Below are positions 8,940 through 19,959 of a DNA stretch of 64,000 bases, in pieces (position 1 is the stretch's first letter; the number at the start of each line of letters is the position of its first letter). Origin of the DNA: Aquipseudomonas guryensis (lineage in GTDB: Bacteria > Pseudomonadota > Gammaproteobacteria > Pseudomonadales > Pseudomonadaceae); assembly GCF_014164785.1 (NCBI RefSeq), contig NZ_JACJFN010000005.1, positions 241,622 to 305,621 on the forward strand, written 5' to 3'. Below the pieces are notes generated by a model. The model was given only the letters and a program-made list of their open reading frames with translations. It was not told the DNA's origin and made no database searches. The translations under genes and the position numbers were made by a program.

Positions 8940-9082
8940 AGGGCCCCTGCCCAGCTTCGCCAGCAGCAGCCAGGCCAGGTACTGCTGAGCAACAGCGCGG
9001 CCAACAACGCCACCGCATGCGCCGGCAGCAGCGTGGCCGCGGCAAATGCCGCGAAAAACAGACCGGGATAGACAGGCAGTTC
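8940..9082 (-). pseudogene. Remnant of a YqaA/DedA-like membrane protein
   Basis: Read on the minus strand from 9082, this stretch encodes YPGLFFAAFAAATLLPAHAV followed by LLAALLLSS. The ATLLP core with surrounding hydrophobic residues is typical of the N-terminal helix of YqaA-family (VTT/DedA-like) proteins. A one-base frame change then continues as QYLAWLLLAKLGRG before the sequence runs into the 3' end of lysR. There is no start codon in frame and the rest of the gene (over 100 codons) is missing. I read it as a decayed 5' fragment. The rest of the lysR-to-ATPase gap, up to 9264, shows nothing recognisable. Confidence 0.45.
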
Positions 9083-9264
9083 CAGCCCGCGCGTCGGCTT
9101 AGCAAGGACAAGGGCGGCGGATGATGACGAAGAGACGCCGGCCTGGCCAGCGTCGCGCGGTACGCAAACCCGCCTACGCTATGGGCAGGCGCTCAAGCCT
9201 CCGCTGGTTCGCAATAGGGGCGTCACAGGGAGCACAATATGCGCGACGACAGGGCTGTCAGCCC

Positions 9265-11550
9265 ATGAATAACAGTTGGCTCAACCCCGGCCTGCTGGGA
9301 CTCACGATTCTGGCCTTGCTGGCTGGCGGCGTGGCGCACCTGCTCGACCATGTGCTGCTGGCCAGCCAGCTGTGGAGCGGCAGCGCCCTGCTGGTCGGCG
9401 TCCTGTTACTGGTCGAAATCATCCTGCGCTTGCTGCGCCGCGAGCTGGGCGTCGATTTGATCGCCCTGCTATCGATCCTCGGCGCGGTGCTGCTGGGGCA
9501 AGCGCTGGTGGCATCAGTCATCGCGGTCATGCTCGCCAGCGGCAGAACCCTCGAGTACTTCACCTCACAGCGTGCCGAGCGCGAGCTGAAGCGCCTGATC
9601 AACCGTGCACCACGCTTTGCCTGGCGCCTGCAAGATGGCCAACTGGTGCAGATCCCGGTCGAACAGGTCGCGCTGGGCGATCGTCTGTTGCTGCGCATGG
9701 GCGAGGTGCTGGCGGTCGATGGCGAACTGCTCAGCGCCAATGCCAGCGTCGATGAGTCCGCCCTCACCGGCGAGTCCTTGCCGGTAAGTTATGCCGCGGG
9801 TGCCACGCTGCGCAGTGGTGGAGTCAATGTCGGCGCACCGTTCGAGCTGCGCGCCAGCCACACCGCCGAGCAGAGTACCTACGCCGGTATCGTGCGCATG
9901 GCCGAGGCCGCGCGCCAGTCACGCGCGCCCTTCGTGCGCATGGCCGACCGCTATGCCCTGGCCCTGGTGCCGCTGACCCTGCTGATTGCCGGCGCGGCCT
10001 GGCTGCTCAGTGGCGACCCGATCCGCGCCCTCGCCGTGCTGGTGGTCGCCACGCCCTGCCCGCTGATCCTCGCCGTGCCGATTGCCATCATGGCCGGCAT
10101 TTCCCGCTGTGCGCACCGCGGCATCCTGATCAAGGACGGGGCCACCCTGGAAGCCCTGGCCGCGGCGCAGATTCTCTTCCTCGACAAGACCGGCACCCTG
10201 ACCTCCGGCCATGCGCGCATTCAGACGGTGGAAAGCGCCGGCGTGCAGAGCCAGGAACAGCTGCTGTACCTGGCTGGTTCACTGGCCCAGGCCTCACCCC
10301 ACCCGATCTCGGCGGCGATCGTCCAGGCCGCGCAAAATGGCACGCGGCCTCTCGGCACGCCGCAACAGGTGCGCGAGCAACCGGGCGCGGGCCTGCAAGG
10401 CGAGGTCGATGGGCATGAGGTGCGCATTGGGGCGCTGGAGTTCGTCAGCCCCTCAGCCGCCGCCGATGCCTGGGCGCAGTCCATCCTGCGGCGCATGGAC
10501 TACCAGGCCGCCGGCGGCAGCTTCATCGGTGTGGACCAGAGGCTCGCCGGCGCGGTGCTGTTTGCCGACCCCCTGCGCATGGAATCCCCCCACGCCCTGC
10601 GCCTGCTGCGCCGCGCCGGCATCCACAAGATCATCATGCTCACCGGTGACCGGGCAGAAACCGCGCAGATGATCGGCCTCGCCGCCGGCGTCGATGAAGT
10701 GCGCGCCGGGCTGGATCCGGCGGCCAAGGTCGCCGCCGTGCTGCAAGGGCGCGAACTGGGCAAGACCCTGATGGTCGGTGACGGTCTCAACGATGCTCCG
10801 GCCCTGGCCGCCGCGGACGTCGGCATTGCCCTGGGCGCCAGTGGCGCCACGGCCTCCTCCGAAGCAGCCGGAGTGGTGCTGCTGGTCGACCGCCTTGATC
10901 GCGTCGCCGAAGCCCTGCAGATCGCCCGGCGCTCGCAACGGATTGCCCGCCAGGGTGTACTGGTCGGCATGGGCCTGTCGCTGCTGGCCATGCTCCTGGC
11001 CGCCCTTGGCTACCTGCCGCCACTGGCCGGGGCGATCCTGCAAGAAGGTATCGACGTCGCCGTCATCCTCAACGCGCTGCGCGCCCTGGGCGGCGGCTTG
11101 CACAACGGGGCAGGCAAGGCGCTGGAAGGTGAGCGCATCGACCGCCTGAAGCGCGAGCATGACGACCTCGCCCAGCCACTGGAGGCGGTACGCACGCTGG
11201 CCCGGCAATTACCCAAGCAGACCACCGAACAGGCGCGCACCGCGCTGGACAGCCTGGTGCGCCTGCTCGAGGAAAAACTGGTGCCCCATGAACAGAACGA
11301 CGAGGACCAGCTCTACCCCCTGCTGGCCCGGCACCTCAAGGGCGATGACCCACTGGCGGCGATGAGCCATACCCATCGCGAGATCTTCCGCCTGGTGAAA
11401 CTGCTGGCGCGGATGAACGCCGACTTCTCCGCCAGCAGCACAGCGCCTTCCACGGAGGATATCCAGGCCATGCTGCAACGCCTGGACACCGTGCTGGCCC
11501 TGCATTTCGCCCAGGAAGATGAGCTTTACCACAATCTGGACAGACGGTAA
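9265..11550 (+). CDS. P1B-type metal ATPase with C-terminal hemerythrin-like domain
   Basis: This 761-residue heavy-metal P-type ATPase lacks an N-terminal metal-binding domain. It shows TGES at residues 168-171, the transmembrane metal motif TPCP at 263-266, the phosphorylated DKTGT at 307, SPHP, MLTGDR and GDGLNDAP. A C-terminal domain from about residue 630 carries hemerythrin-type motifs (HEQNDEDQLY, HTHREIF and HFAQEDELY). A TPC motif plus a hemerythrin tail is the described architecture of P1B-5 ATPases such as Nia, implicated in nickel or iron export. Metal specificity here is therefore inferred. The ATG at 9265 is the best start although its ribosome site is weak. Confidence 0.88.
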   Translation: MNNSWLNPGLLGLTILALLAGGVAHLLDHVLLASQLWSGSALLVGVLLLVEIILRLLRRELGVDLIALLSILGAVLLGQALVASVIAVMLASGRTLEYFTSQRAERELKRLINRAPRFAWRLQDGQLVQIPVEQVALGDRLLLRMGEVLAVDGELLSANASVDESALTGESLPVSYAAGATLRSGGVNVGAPFELRASHTAEQSTYAGIVRMAEAARQSRAPFVRMADRYALALVPLTLLIAGAAWLLSGDPIRALAVLVVATPCPLILAVPIAIMAGISRCAHRGILIKDGATLEALAAAQILFLDKTGTLTSGHARIQTVESAGVQSQEQLLYLAGSLAQASPHPISAAIVQAAQNGTRPLGTPQQVREQPGAGLQGEVDGHEVRIGALEFVSPSAAADAWAQSILRRMDYQAAGGSFIGVDQRLAGAVLFADPLRMESPHALRLLRRAGIHKIIMLTGDRAETAQMIGLAAGVDEVRAGLDPAAKVAAVLQGRELGKTLMVGDGLNDAPALAAADVGIALGASGATASSEAAGVVLLVDRLDRVAEALQIARRSQRIARQGVLVGMGLSLLAMLLAALGYLPPLAGAILQEGIDVAVILNALRALGGGLHNGAGKALEGERIDRLKREHDDLAQPLEAVRTLARQLPKQTTEQARTALDSLVRLLEEKLVPHEQNDEDQLYPLLARHLKGDDPLAAMSHTHREIFRLVKLLARMNADFSASSTAPSTEDIQAMLQRLDTVLALHFAQEDELYHNLDRR

Positions 11551-11773
11551 TGCGCAGGTAAAACAGGCAAATCACAGGGCAGATGGACAATTGTGGGGGT
11601 CAGCACCTTCAATCAACTCATGCAAACGCGATCCGCCAACACAAATGCACCATCGCAACGACGGCGTGTGCGCATGGGAATATGACGGCAGCGTGCCAGT
11701 ATGGTTAGACTGCAAATCTGTATGGCCGAACCTGCTGGGCGGCGTTTTTCAATCCTGGCGAAGTAGAGTCCCG

Positions 11774-13555
11774 ATGCAGTCATTGAGTTCTATCAGAGCG
11801 CCCGAAAGCGCCAACGATGAGCTATTCGATGGCCTGGCCCGTCTGGCCAGGCAACATGTCGGCGTGATGTCGGCGCTGGTGATTGCAGGCGCCGAAGATC
11901 GGCCACGGATACGCACCTGCGCAGGTGCTGCACTCGACAATGCTGTCAGCCTCGGCCATCTCGAGGCCCCCTGGCACTGCCCCGATGCGCTGTTCGTGGT
12001 GCCCGATGTGCAGTGCGATGAGCGCTTGCGCGATCTCGACCTGCTCGCTGTGGCACCCGATGTGCGTTTTCTGGCGGCCTGTCCACTACGGGCGCCAGCC
12101 GGCGAAGTGCTCGGCATCCTCTTTCTGCTGCACGACCAACCCCGCGAGCTGAACATGGCCCAGCAACAAGTGCTGCACGAGCTTGCCCAACTGGCGGCGC
12201 AACTACTTGCCCGCGAAGCCGCCGATGCGGATTGGCAACGGGAGCTGGATCTGCTGCGCGAGAACGAACGGCGCATGGCCCTGGCGATTACCGGCAGCGG
12301 CACCGGGATCTGGGATCGCAATGTCGCCACCGGGGAAATCCACTACTCCACCGGCTGGAAAGCCTTGCTGGGCTATGCCGAGCACGAAGTCGGCAACCGC
12401 ATCGAGGAAAGTTACACGCGCGTCCATCCCGCCGACCTGAGCTATGTCCAGGCGAGCATCCAGGCACATTTCGAGCAGCACACCGAGGCCTACGAAGTCG
12501 AACACCGACTGCTGTGCCGTAACGGTAGCTACAAGTGGGTCTGCAGCCGCGGCAAGGTAGTCGAGCGTGATGCTGCCGGCCAGCCATTGCGCATGATAGG
12601 CACCACCACGGACATCAGCGCCATGCGCCTCCTGTCGGAACAGGTGCAGCAGACCGCCGACCTGATGACCGATCTGACCAACGAAATTCCCGGCATGGCC
12701 TTCCAGTACCAGCGCCAGGCGGACGGCAGGTCTTTCTTTACCTATGCCAGCAGCGGGGTACGCACGATCTATGGCCTCAGCGCAGAACAATTGCTGGCAA
12801 ACCCGGACCTGCTGCTCGAGATCATTCATCCGGATGACCGGGCCTTCTACCTCTCCTCCCTCACCATCTCCGCCACCAACCTGACGCCCTGGCACCTGGA
12901 GTACCGGGTGCAGTTGCCGCAGCAAGGCACCTTCTGGCGCCAGGGCGATGCCTGCCCCAGGCGCCTGGAGGACGGCAGTGTGCTGTGGCATGGCTTCATT
13001 GCCGATATCACCGAGCACAAGCTGATCGAAGCCGAGCTGCAGGAGTTCGCCACCACGGACTTCCTGACCCAGCTGTGCAACCGCCGCAGTTTCATGCTGC
13101 AACTCGAAACCGAGCTGTCCCGGGTGCAGCGCACCGCCGGGCACTGCGCGACGCTGCTGATGTTCGACCTTGACCACTTCAAGGACATCAATGATCGCTG
13201 GGGCCACTTCGTCGGTGACCAGGCGCTGCGCCATTTCGCGGCGATCCTCAGCGCACAGCTGCGCAAGACCGATGCCGCCGGACGCATGGGAGGCGAAGAG
13301 TTCGCCGTGCTGCTCAGCGATACCGATATCGTTCAGGCCATGAGTTTCGGTGAACGTATTCGCAGCGAGCTGGAGAGCAGCCCCCTGCTTCACGCTGGTG
13401 AACAGATCCCCCTGGCGGTCAGCGTCGGCATTGCTGCCATTCACGCCGGCGACCTGACACCCGAAGCCGCGCTGTCGCGCAGTGACATAGCGCTGTACCG
13501 CGCCAAACGCAGCGGCCGCAATCGCATCGAGTGCCACTCGGAAGCAGCGCACTAA
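11774..13555 (+). CDS. GAF-PAS-PAS-GGDEF diguanylate cyclase
   Basis: This 593-residue soluble protein should make cyclic-di-GMP. Residues ~1-150 look like a GAF domain, followed by two PAS/PAC units (LALAITGSGTGIWDRNVATG and a second starting near MAFQYQRQADG), then a GGDEF domain. The active site reads GGEEF at residues 506-510. RKTD five residues before it is a probable I-site, and the metal-binding FDLDHFKDIND helix is intact. The frame extends upstream to overlap the ATPase gene, but the first credible start is the ATG at 11774 (MQSLSS). The 223 bases before it show no other gene. Neither PAS domain carries a LOV-type cysteine motif. Confidence 0.88.
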   Translation: MQSLSSIRAPESANDELFDGLARLARQHVGVMSALVIAGAEDRPRIRTCAGAALDNAVSLGHLEAPWHCPDALFVVPDVQCDERLRDLDLLAVAPDVRFLAACPLRAPAGEVLGILFLLHDQPRELNMAQQQVLHELAQLAAQLLAREAADADWQRELDLLRENERRMALAITGSGTGIWDRNVATGEIHYSTGWKALLGYAEHEVGNRIEESYTRVHPADLSYVQASIQAHFEQHTEAYEVEHRLLCRNGSYKWVCSRGKVVERDAAGQPLRMIGTTTDISAMRLLSEQVQQTADLMTDLTNEIPGMAFQYQRQADGRSFFTYASSGVRTIYGLSAEQLLANPDLLLEIIHPDDRAFYLSSLTISATNLTPWHLEYRVQLPQQGTFWRQGDACPRRLEDGSVLWHGFIADITEHKLIEAELQEFATTDFLTQLCNRRSFMLQLETELSRVQRTAGHCATLLMFDLDHFKDINDRWGHFVGDQALRHFAAILSAQLRKTDAAGRMGGEEFAVLLSDTDIVQAMSFGERIRSELESSPLLHAGEQIPLAVSVGIAAIHAGDLTPEAALSRSDIALYRAKRSGRNRIECHSEAAH

Positions 13556-13849
13556 AAGCGCAGTCTAGGATTTCCCCATAAACCCATACGATCACTGCGC
13601 TACGCACGGCGCAGGAAGCTGGGTGCAAACCCGGACGGCCCGATGCCGGGTTGATCGCGACGGGCATCCCTCATGAACAGGCCCTGAGCCACAGACCTGC
13701 AATTCCTTGCGCAAATCCTGACTCTCGCCCATGAGTTTCATATTCCCTGACTACTATCAGTTCCATACCCAAAACCTATTTGATCGCTTGGGGTGCAGGG
13801 TCAAGACTCATCCGGGTAGTTAGGTGCAAACAACAAAAGGAATGAATTC
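13556..13849. promoter_or_regulatory. katG upstream region with a candidate OxyR site
   Basis: No gene is visible in these 294 bases. Two CTAT tetranucleotides (13754 and 13776) lie exactly 22 bases apart, with ATAC midway at 13765. This is the spacing of three of the four half-sites in the OxyR consensus; the fourth position at 13743 does not match. The region also contains two mutually exclusive hairpins (CCCGG/CCGGG at 13630-13650 and GATGCC/GGCATC at 13642-13668). OxyR control of katG is well known in related bacteria; that this is the site is inference. Confidence 0.35.
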
Positions 13850-16057
<2,208 letters not shown>

Positions 16058-16222
16058 TGCTGTACGCCAGGCCTTGACCGGCCTGGCATACCTGGCCAAG
16101 ACCTGATCCGGGGCAATCCCGGGCCAGGTCGCGGCTGTACCAGACCGCAGCGTTTGTGCGGCGTCAGCCCACTGCCCATCCCTCTATGCTTTTGCCGCTG
16201 CGCGTCGCTACTGCCAACGCGC

Positions 16223-17188
16223 TTACGACAGCGAAGTTGCCTGTGGCTTGCTCTGCTCCTCGGCAGCAACTTCTTCCCGCCTGAACCAGCGCCGTTGGCT
16301 GACCAGCAGCACCCCCGCCAGCACCAGGCCGGCCCCTAGCAGTTGCGCCAGGGAAACCGGTTCACGCAATAACAGCCAACCGAAGAAGATCGTCAGGATC
16401 GGCCCCAGCGTGCCGATCAGCACCGTGCGCGCCGCACCGATGCGATGGATCGCCGCCGATTGCCAGAACACCGGCAATATCGTGGAGAAGATCGCCATCG
16501 CCGCTGCATAGGCATACACCGGCACAGGCTGGTTAAGCGCGGCAAGCGGCTGGCTGGCGACGAAGTGCAGCTGCGTGGCCAGGGTCGAGACGATAATCGC
16601 CAGGGCGGCAAAGCGGATGCTGCCCAGCCGTCGGATAGCCACCTCGGCGCCAGAGCTGTACAGCGCGTAGGACAGCGCCGAGGCGAAGACGAAGGCGCTG
16701 CCGATCAGCACCGCACGGATGTCACCGGCCACGTCGAGATCATGCGCAAACGCCAGGCCAATGCCGGCATAGGACAGCAGCAGGGCCGCCACCTGGCGCT
16801 TCTCCAGACGCTTGCCCAGCGCCAGGACGCCAATCAGCACGGTAATGGTCGGGTAGATGAACAGGATCAGGCGTTCGAGCGCCGCAGAGATGTACTGCAG
16901 GCCGACGAAGTCGAGGATGCTCGCCCCGTAATAGCCCAGCAGGCCGAGCGCCAGCAACAGCACGTAATCCTTGCGCGTCAGCGGCGTGGCAGCGCGGCAC
17001 AGCCACAACACCGCCCAGAGGGCGATCGGCAAGGCAAAGGTCATGCGCAGCGTCAGCAGCGTGACCGCGTCGACGGGCGCGGCGGCATAGGCCAGCTTGA
17101 CGAAAATCGCCTTGAAGGAAAAACCAAAGGCGGCCAGCACGGCCAACACGATACCCAGGCGTTCGGCAGACCAGATGTTCCAGGGCAT
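16223..17188 (-). CDS. EamA/DMT-family exporter
   Basis: This 321-residue integral membrane protein has about ten hydrophobic helices arranged as two EamA repeats, typical of drug/metabolite transporters that export amino acids or small metabolites. Family landmarks include the first-helix segment FGFSFKAIFVKLAY and the late GTLGPILTIFFGWLLLREPV, which precedes the last helices. The C-terminus ends with a charged tail (RRWFRREEVAAEE). The gene is divergent from a LysR-type regulator at 17294 with a 105-base spacer, a common exporter/regulator arrangement. The substrate is unknown. Confidence 0.88.
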   Translation of the reverse strand: MPWNIWSAERLGIVLAVLAAFGFSFKAIFVKLAYAAAPVDAVTLLTLRMTFALPIALWAVLWLCRAATPLTRKDYVLLLALGLLGYYGASILDFVGLQYISAALERLILFIYPTITVLIGVLALGKRLEKRQVAALLLSYAGIGLAFAHDLDVAGDIRAVLIGSAFVFASALSYALYSSGAEVAIRRLGSIRFAALAIIVSTLATQLHFVASQPLAALNQPVPVYAYAAAMAIFSTILPVFWQSAAIHRIGAARTVLIGTLGPILTIFFGWLLLREPVSLAQLLGAGLVLAGVLLVSQRRWFRREEVAAEEQSKPQATSLS

Positions 17189-17293
17189 GGCTGATTGAGT
17201 CCTGCAGAGTTTTATCCAGGCGAATGATCACGAGAATGGAATCCAGGTTAAATTGGGTTCTGCACAATGCATCGTTCGGATTTAACCAACGCC

Positions 17294-18193
17294 ATGCACT
17301 ATGACCTGACCGACCTGCGCCTCTTCGTGGCGATTGCCGAAGCCCGCAACCTGACCCGTGGCGCCGAGCGCGTGCACCTGGCAGCCTCTTCGGCCAGCCA
17401 TCGCATGCGCCTGCTGGAACAGTCGATCGGCACGCCCCTATTGGTTCGCGAGCCGCGCGGGGTAAGCCTGACCCGCGCCGGTGATGCGCTACTGCGCCAT
17501 GCGCGTCAGGTGTTCGCCCAGCTCGAGCAGATGCATGCCGACCTCACGCCCTACGCCAAAGGGGTGCGCGGGCATGTCAGCCTGTGGGCCAACACCCACG
17601 CTACCCATGCGTTCCTGCCGGACAGCCTGGCGGCCTTCTTGAAACGCCATCCGCAGGTGAGCATTTCCCTGGAGGAACACACAAGCCCGGAAGTGGTCAT
17701 GGCCGTAGCGCGCGGCGAAGTGGAAGTCGGCGTGGTCGCCGAATCGATAGAAGGCGCGGAAGTCGAACTGCTGCCCTACCGGGCCGACCGCCTGGTGCTG
17801 ATCGCGCCCGCCGACCACCCGATTGCCCAACGCACCCGTACGCCCTTCGCCGAAGTGCTGGACTACCCCTTCGTGATGCTGCATTCCGGCTCGGCCATCC
17901 ACACCTTCACCATGAACGCCGCAGCCGCACTGGGCCGGCACCTCGAAGTGCGCATCCAGGTGCGCAGCTTCGAGGCGGTGTGCCGCATGGTCAGCGCCGG
18001 GGTTGGCCTGGGCCTGGTACCGCGCAGCGCCGTGGCCGATGGCCCGCCCCGCGAGCCGCTGGCGGTCATCGAACTGGAAGAGTCCTGGGCCCAGCGCGAC
18101 CTGAAAGTCTGCGTACGCAAACGCGAGCAACTGTCACGCTTTGCCGCCGACCTGGTGGCCTGCCTGACCGGCAGCGAGGCGGAGCTGCCTTAG
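17294..18193 (+). CDS. LysR-type regulator divergent from EamA exporter
   Basis: This 299-residue protein has the LysR DNA-binding domain at the N-terminus (LRLFVAIAEARNLTRGAERV and SSASHRMRLLEQSIGTPLLVRE) and a periplasmic-binding-fold effector domain. The ATG at 17294 (MHYDLTDLRLF) is chosen because it matches the customary beginning of this subgroup. An in-frame ATG at 17267 would add nine residues and cannot be excluded, as neither has a strong ribosome site. The probable target is the divergent EamA transporter gene. It converges with a solute-binding-protein gene 13 bases downstream. Confidence 0.88.
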   Translation: MHYDLTDLRLFVAIAEARNLTRGAERVHLAASSASHRMRLLEQSIGTPLLVREPRGVSLTRAGDALLRHARQVFAQLEQMHADLTPYAKGVRGHVSLWANTHATHAFLPDSLAAFLKRHPQVSISLEEHTSPEVVMAVARGEVEVGVVAESIEGAEVELLPYRADRLVLIAPADHPIAQRTRTPFAEVLDYPFVMLHSGSAIHTFTMNAAAALGRHLEVRIQVRSFEAVCRMVSAGVGLGLVPRSAVADGPPREPLAVIELEESWAQRDLKVCVRKREQLSRFAADLVACLTGSEAELP

Positions 18194-18206
18194 CCACACC
18201 GCCCCC

Positions 18207-18944
18207 TCACTCGCGGTAATGCGCCAGCCTGGTCTGCCAGACAGGATCTTGCTCGAGCTGGGCGATCACCCGATTCAGCTCCGGCAATAACCCGGCATAA
18301 CCATCGGGGACCAGTAGGTGCCGCCGGTAGCGATACAGCGGCGGCTCGGCAATAAACAACTGCTGGCGCAGCTCTGGCTGGTGCTGCACATGGAACTCCA
18401 TGGTACGCACCCCGACTACCGTGGCATCAATCCAACCGCGCATAAGCCGCTCCAGATTGGCCGCCTCGCTGGCCGCATCCTCACGCCTGACCAGACCATG
18501 CCGCAGCACGGCCTTCAGCTCCGGATAGCGATGGCCACTGACCAGGCCCAGGCGGTGGCCGTCCAGGCTACTCGCCGATAACCGACTGACCTCCCCCGCG
18601 CTGCGCGAAACCAACAGGTTGGCGTCGTCGATGAATGCTTGCGTCCAGCGATGCCGCGCCGCATCGGCGAACCAGTCCGGGCTAACCCCCACCACCAGGC
18701 CATGCATCTGATCCCTGGACAACAGGTAATCCAGGCGCTTGCGCGGAATCTCACGGACGACGAAGTGATAGGCCGGCAAGCTGGCATTCAGCCGTTCGGC
18801 CAGATCGAAATACAGCCCCTGACGGTGTGCCTCATCAACGATATAGGGTGGCTTCTGCTGGTAGTTGAACAACAAGACTTGTTCGACGGCCTGTAGCGGC
18901 ACCCAACAGCCCAGCCACAGCAAGCCAAACAGCCATGTTTTCAA
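18207..18944 (-). CDS. Periplasmic solute-binding protein, family 3
   Basis: This 245-residue protein has a clear signal peptide (LFGLLWLGCWVPLQA, probable cleavage after LQA near residue 20). The mature domain resembles bacterial extracellular solute-binding family 3: PPYIVDE with GLYFDLAERLNASLP, then a central hinge with LGLVSGHRYPELK and a C-terminal lobe. Such proteins without an adjacent permease often act as sensors or orphan binding proteins in Pseudomonas. No transporter genes lie next to it. The ligand is unknown, with amino acids the usual family ligand. Confidence 0.8.
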   Translation of the reverse strand: MKTWLFGLLWLGCWVPLQAVEQVLLFNYQQKPPYIVDEAHRQGLYFDLAERLNASLPAYHFVVREIPRKRLDYLLSRDQMHGLVVGVSPDWFADAARHRWTQAFIDDANLLVSRSAGEVSRLSASSLDGHRLGLVSGHRYPELKAVLRHGLVRREDAASEAANLERLMRGWIDATVVGVRTMEFHVQHQPELRQQLFIAEPPLYRYRRHLLVPDGYAGLLPELNRVIAQLEQDPVWQTRLAHYRE

Positions 18945-19199
18945 ACGTGCTCCCCTGCATGCCAGGCATGCATTGCTCCATCGTTGCCTTCACTCTAGAG
19001 CATCCTGAGTCGGCACCTGCATTAGTTCTGCCCAGGCAAGACGCGCTAGCTGAGGAAATCCGTCAATCCCCGCATAAGTACAGGCACAGCGCCTCATGGG
19101 CGATCCTTTGCGAACACGGCGACCCGGACTTGGACGCCGGGATTCGTACTAAGCTGAGCCAGGACTACAACGCCTCACACTGCTCTGGAGGGAATCATC

Positions 19200-19853
19200 A
19201 TGGCCTTGCGCATCAATGACCTCGTACCGGATTTCACCGCCGATACCGATCAGGGTCCCATCAGCTTCCACGACTGGATCGGCTCCGGCTGGGCCATTCT
19301 GTTTTCCCACCCGAAAGACTTCACCCCGGTGTGCACCACTGAATTCGGCGCGGTCGCCCAGTTGGCGAGCGAGTGGGCGAAGCGTGGTACCCGGGTGATC
19401 GGCGTGTCAGTGGATGGAGTGGATGCGCACAAGCGATGGAAAGGGGATATCGAAGGCTTCTGTGGCACCACCGCGGGGTTCCCGATCATCGCTGATGAGG
19501 GCTTGGTCGTGTCCAAGGCGTTCGACATGCTGCCCGCCGAAGCCTACCTACCCGACGGCCGTACCGCCGCCGACACTGCCACCGTACGCTCCGTGTTTAT
19601 CATCGGCCCGGACAAGAAGCTCAAGCTGTCCATGACCTACCCCATGTCGGTCGGGCGCAACTTTGCCGAAGTTTTACGCGCGCTGGATGCCTTGCAGCTG
19701 ACCTACAACGTGCCGCTGGCCACCCCTGCCAACTGGGCCGTGGGCCAGGATGTCATCGTCGCCCTCGCCCTCAATGACGAGCAGGCCCGCGAGAAGTACG
19801 GCAGTATCGACATCAAGCTGCCTTACCTGCGTACCACCCCGGCGCCGAAGTAA
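19200..19853 (+). CDS. lsfA: 1-Cys peroxiredoxin (Prx6/LsfA-type)
   Basis: This 217-residue cytoplasmic thiol peroxidase carries the peroxidatic motif PKDFTPVCTTEF at residues ~39-50. The length, the long C-terminal dimerisation domain and the segment TVRSVFIIGPDKKLKLSMTYP mark the Prx6 group, to which Pseudomonas LsfA belongs. A second cysteine (GFCGTT) occurs near residue 91, but it is not at a conserved resolving position. A strong GGAGGG precedes the ATG by about 6 bases. The symbol is assigned by family resemblance. It probably removes peroxides alongside the nearby KatG. Confidence 0.88.
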   Translation: MALRINDLVPDFTADTDQGPISFHDWIGSGWAILFSHPKDFTPVCTTEFGAVAQLASEWAKRGTRVIGVSVDGVDAHKRWKGDIEGFCGTTAGFPIIADEGLVVSKAFDMLPAEAYLPDGRTAADTATVRSVFIIGPDKKLKLSMTYPMSVGRNFAEVLRALDALQLTYNVPLATPANWAVGQDVIVALALNDEQAREKYGSIDIKLPYLRTTPAPK

Positions 19854-19959
19854 GGCAGCAGAAAACGCCGGAGCAAGCCCTTGGGCCATCGCGAATGCCT
19901 GATGCCGCGCAGAACTCCGGCTCTGGCCAACCGGGTGCCTGGCCTGCAATACGTGCAGC

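Noticed and set aside
11774..13555. The PAS domains of the diguanylate cyclase as the missing LOV light sensor for the LitR operon
   Set aside because: No NCRFLQ-type flavin-binding cysteine motif is present in either PAS domain, and the gene is 18 kb away.
13601..13680. A cyclic-di-GMP (GEMM) riboswitch before katG
   Set aside because: The hairpins do not match the GEMM-I or GEMM-II core as I know it, and no expression platform is evident.
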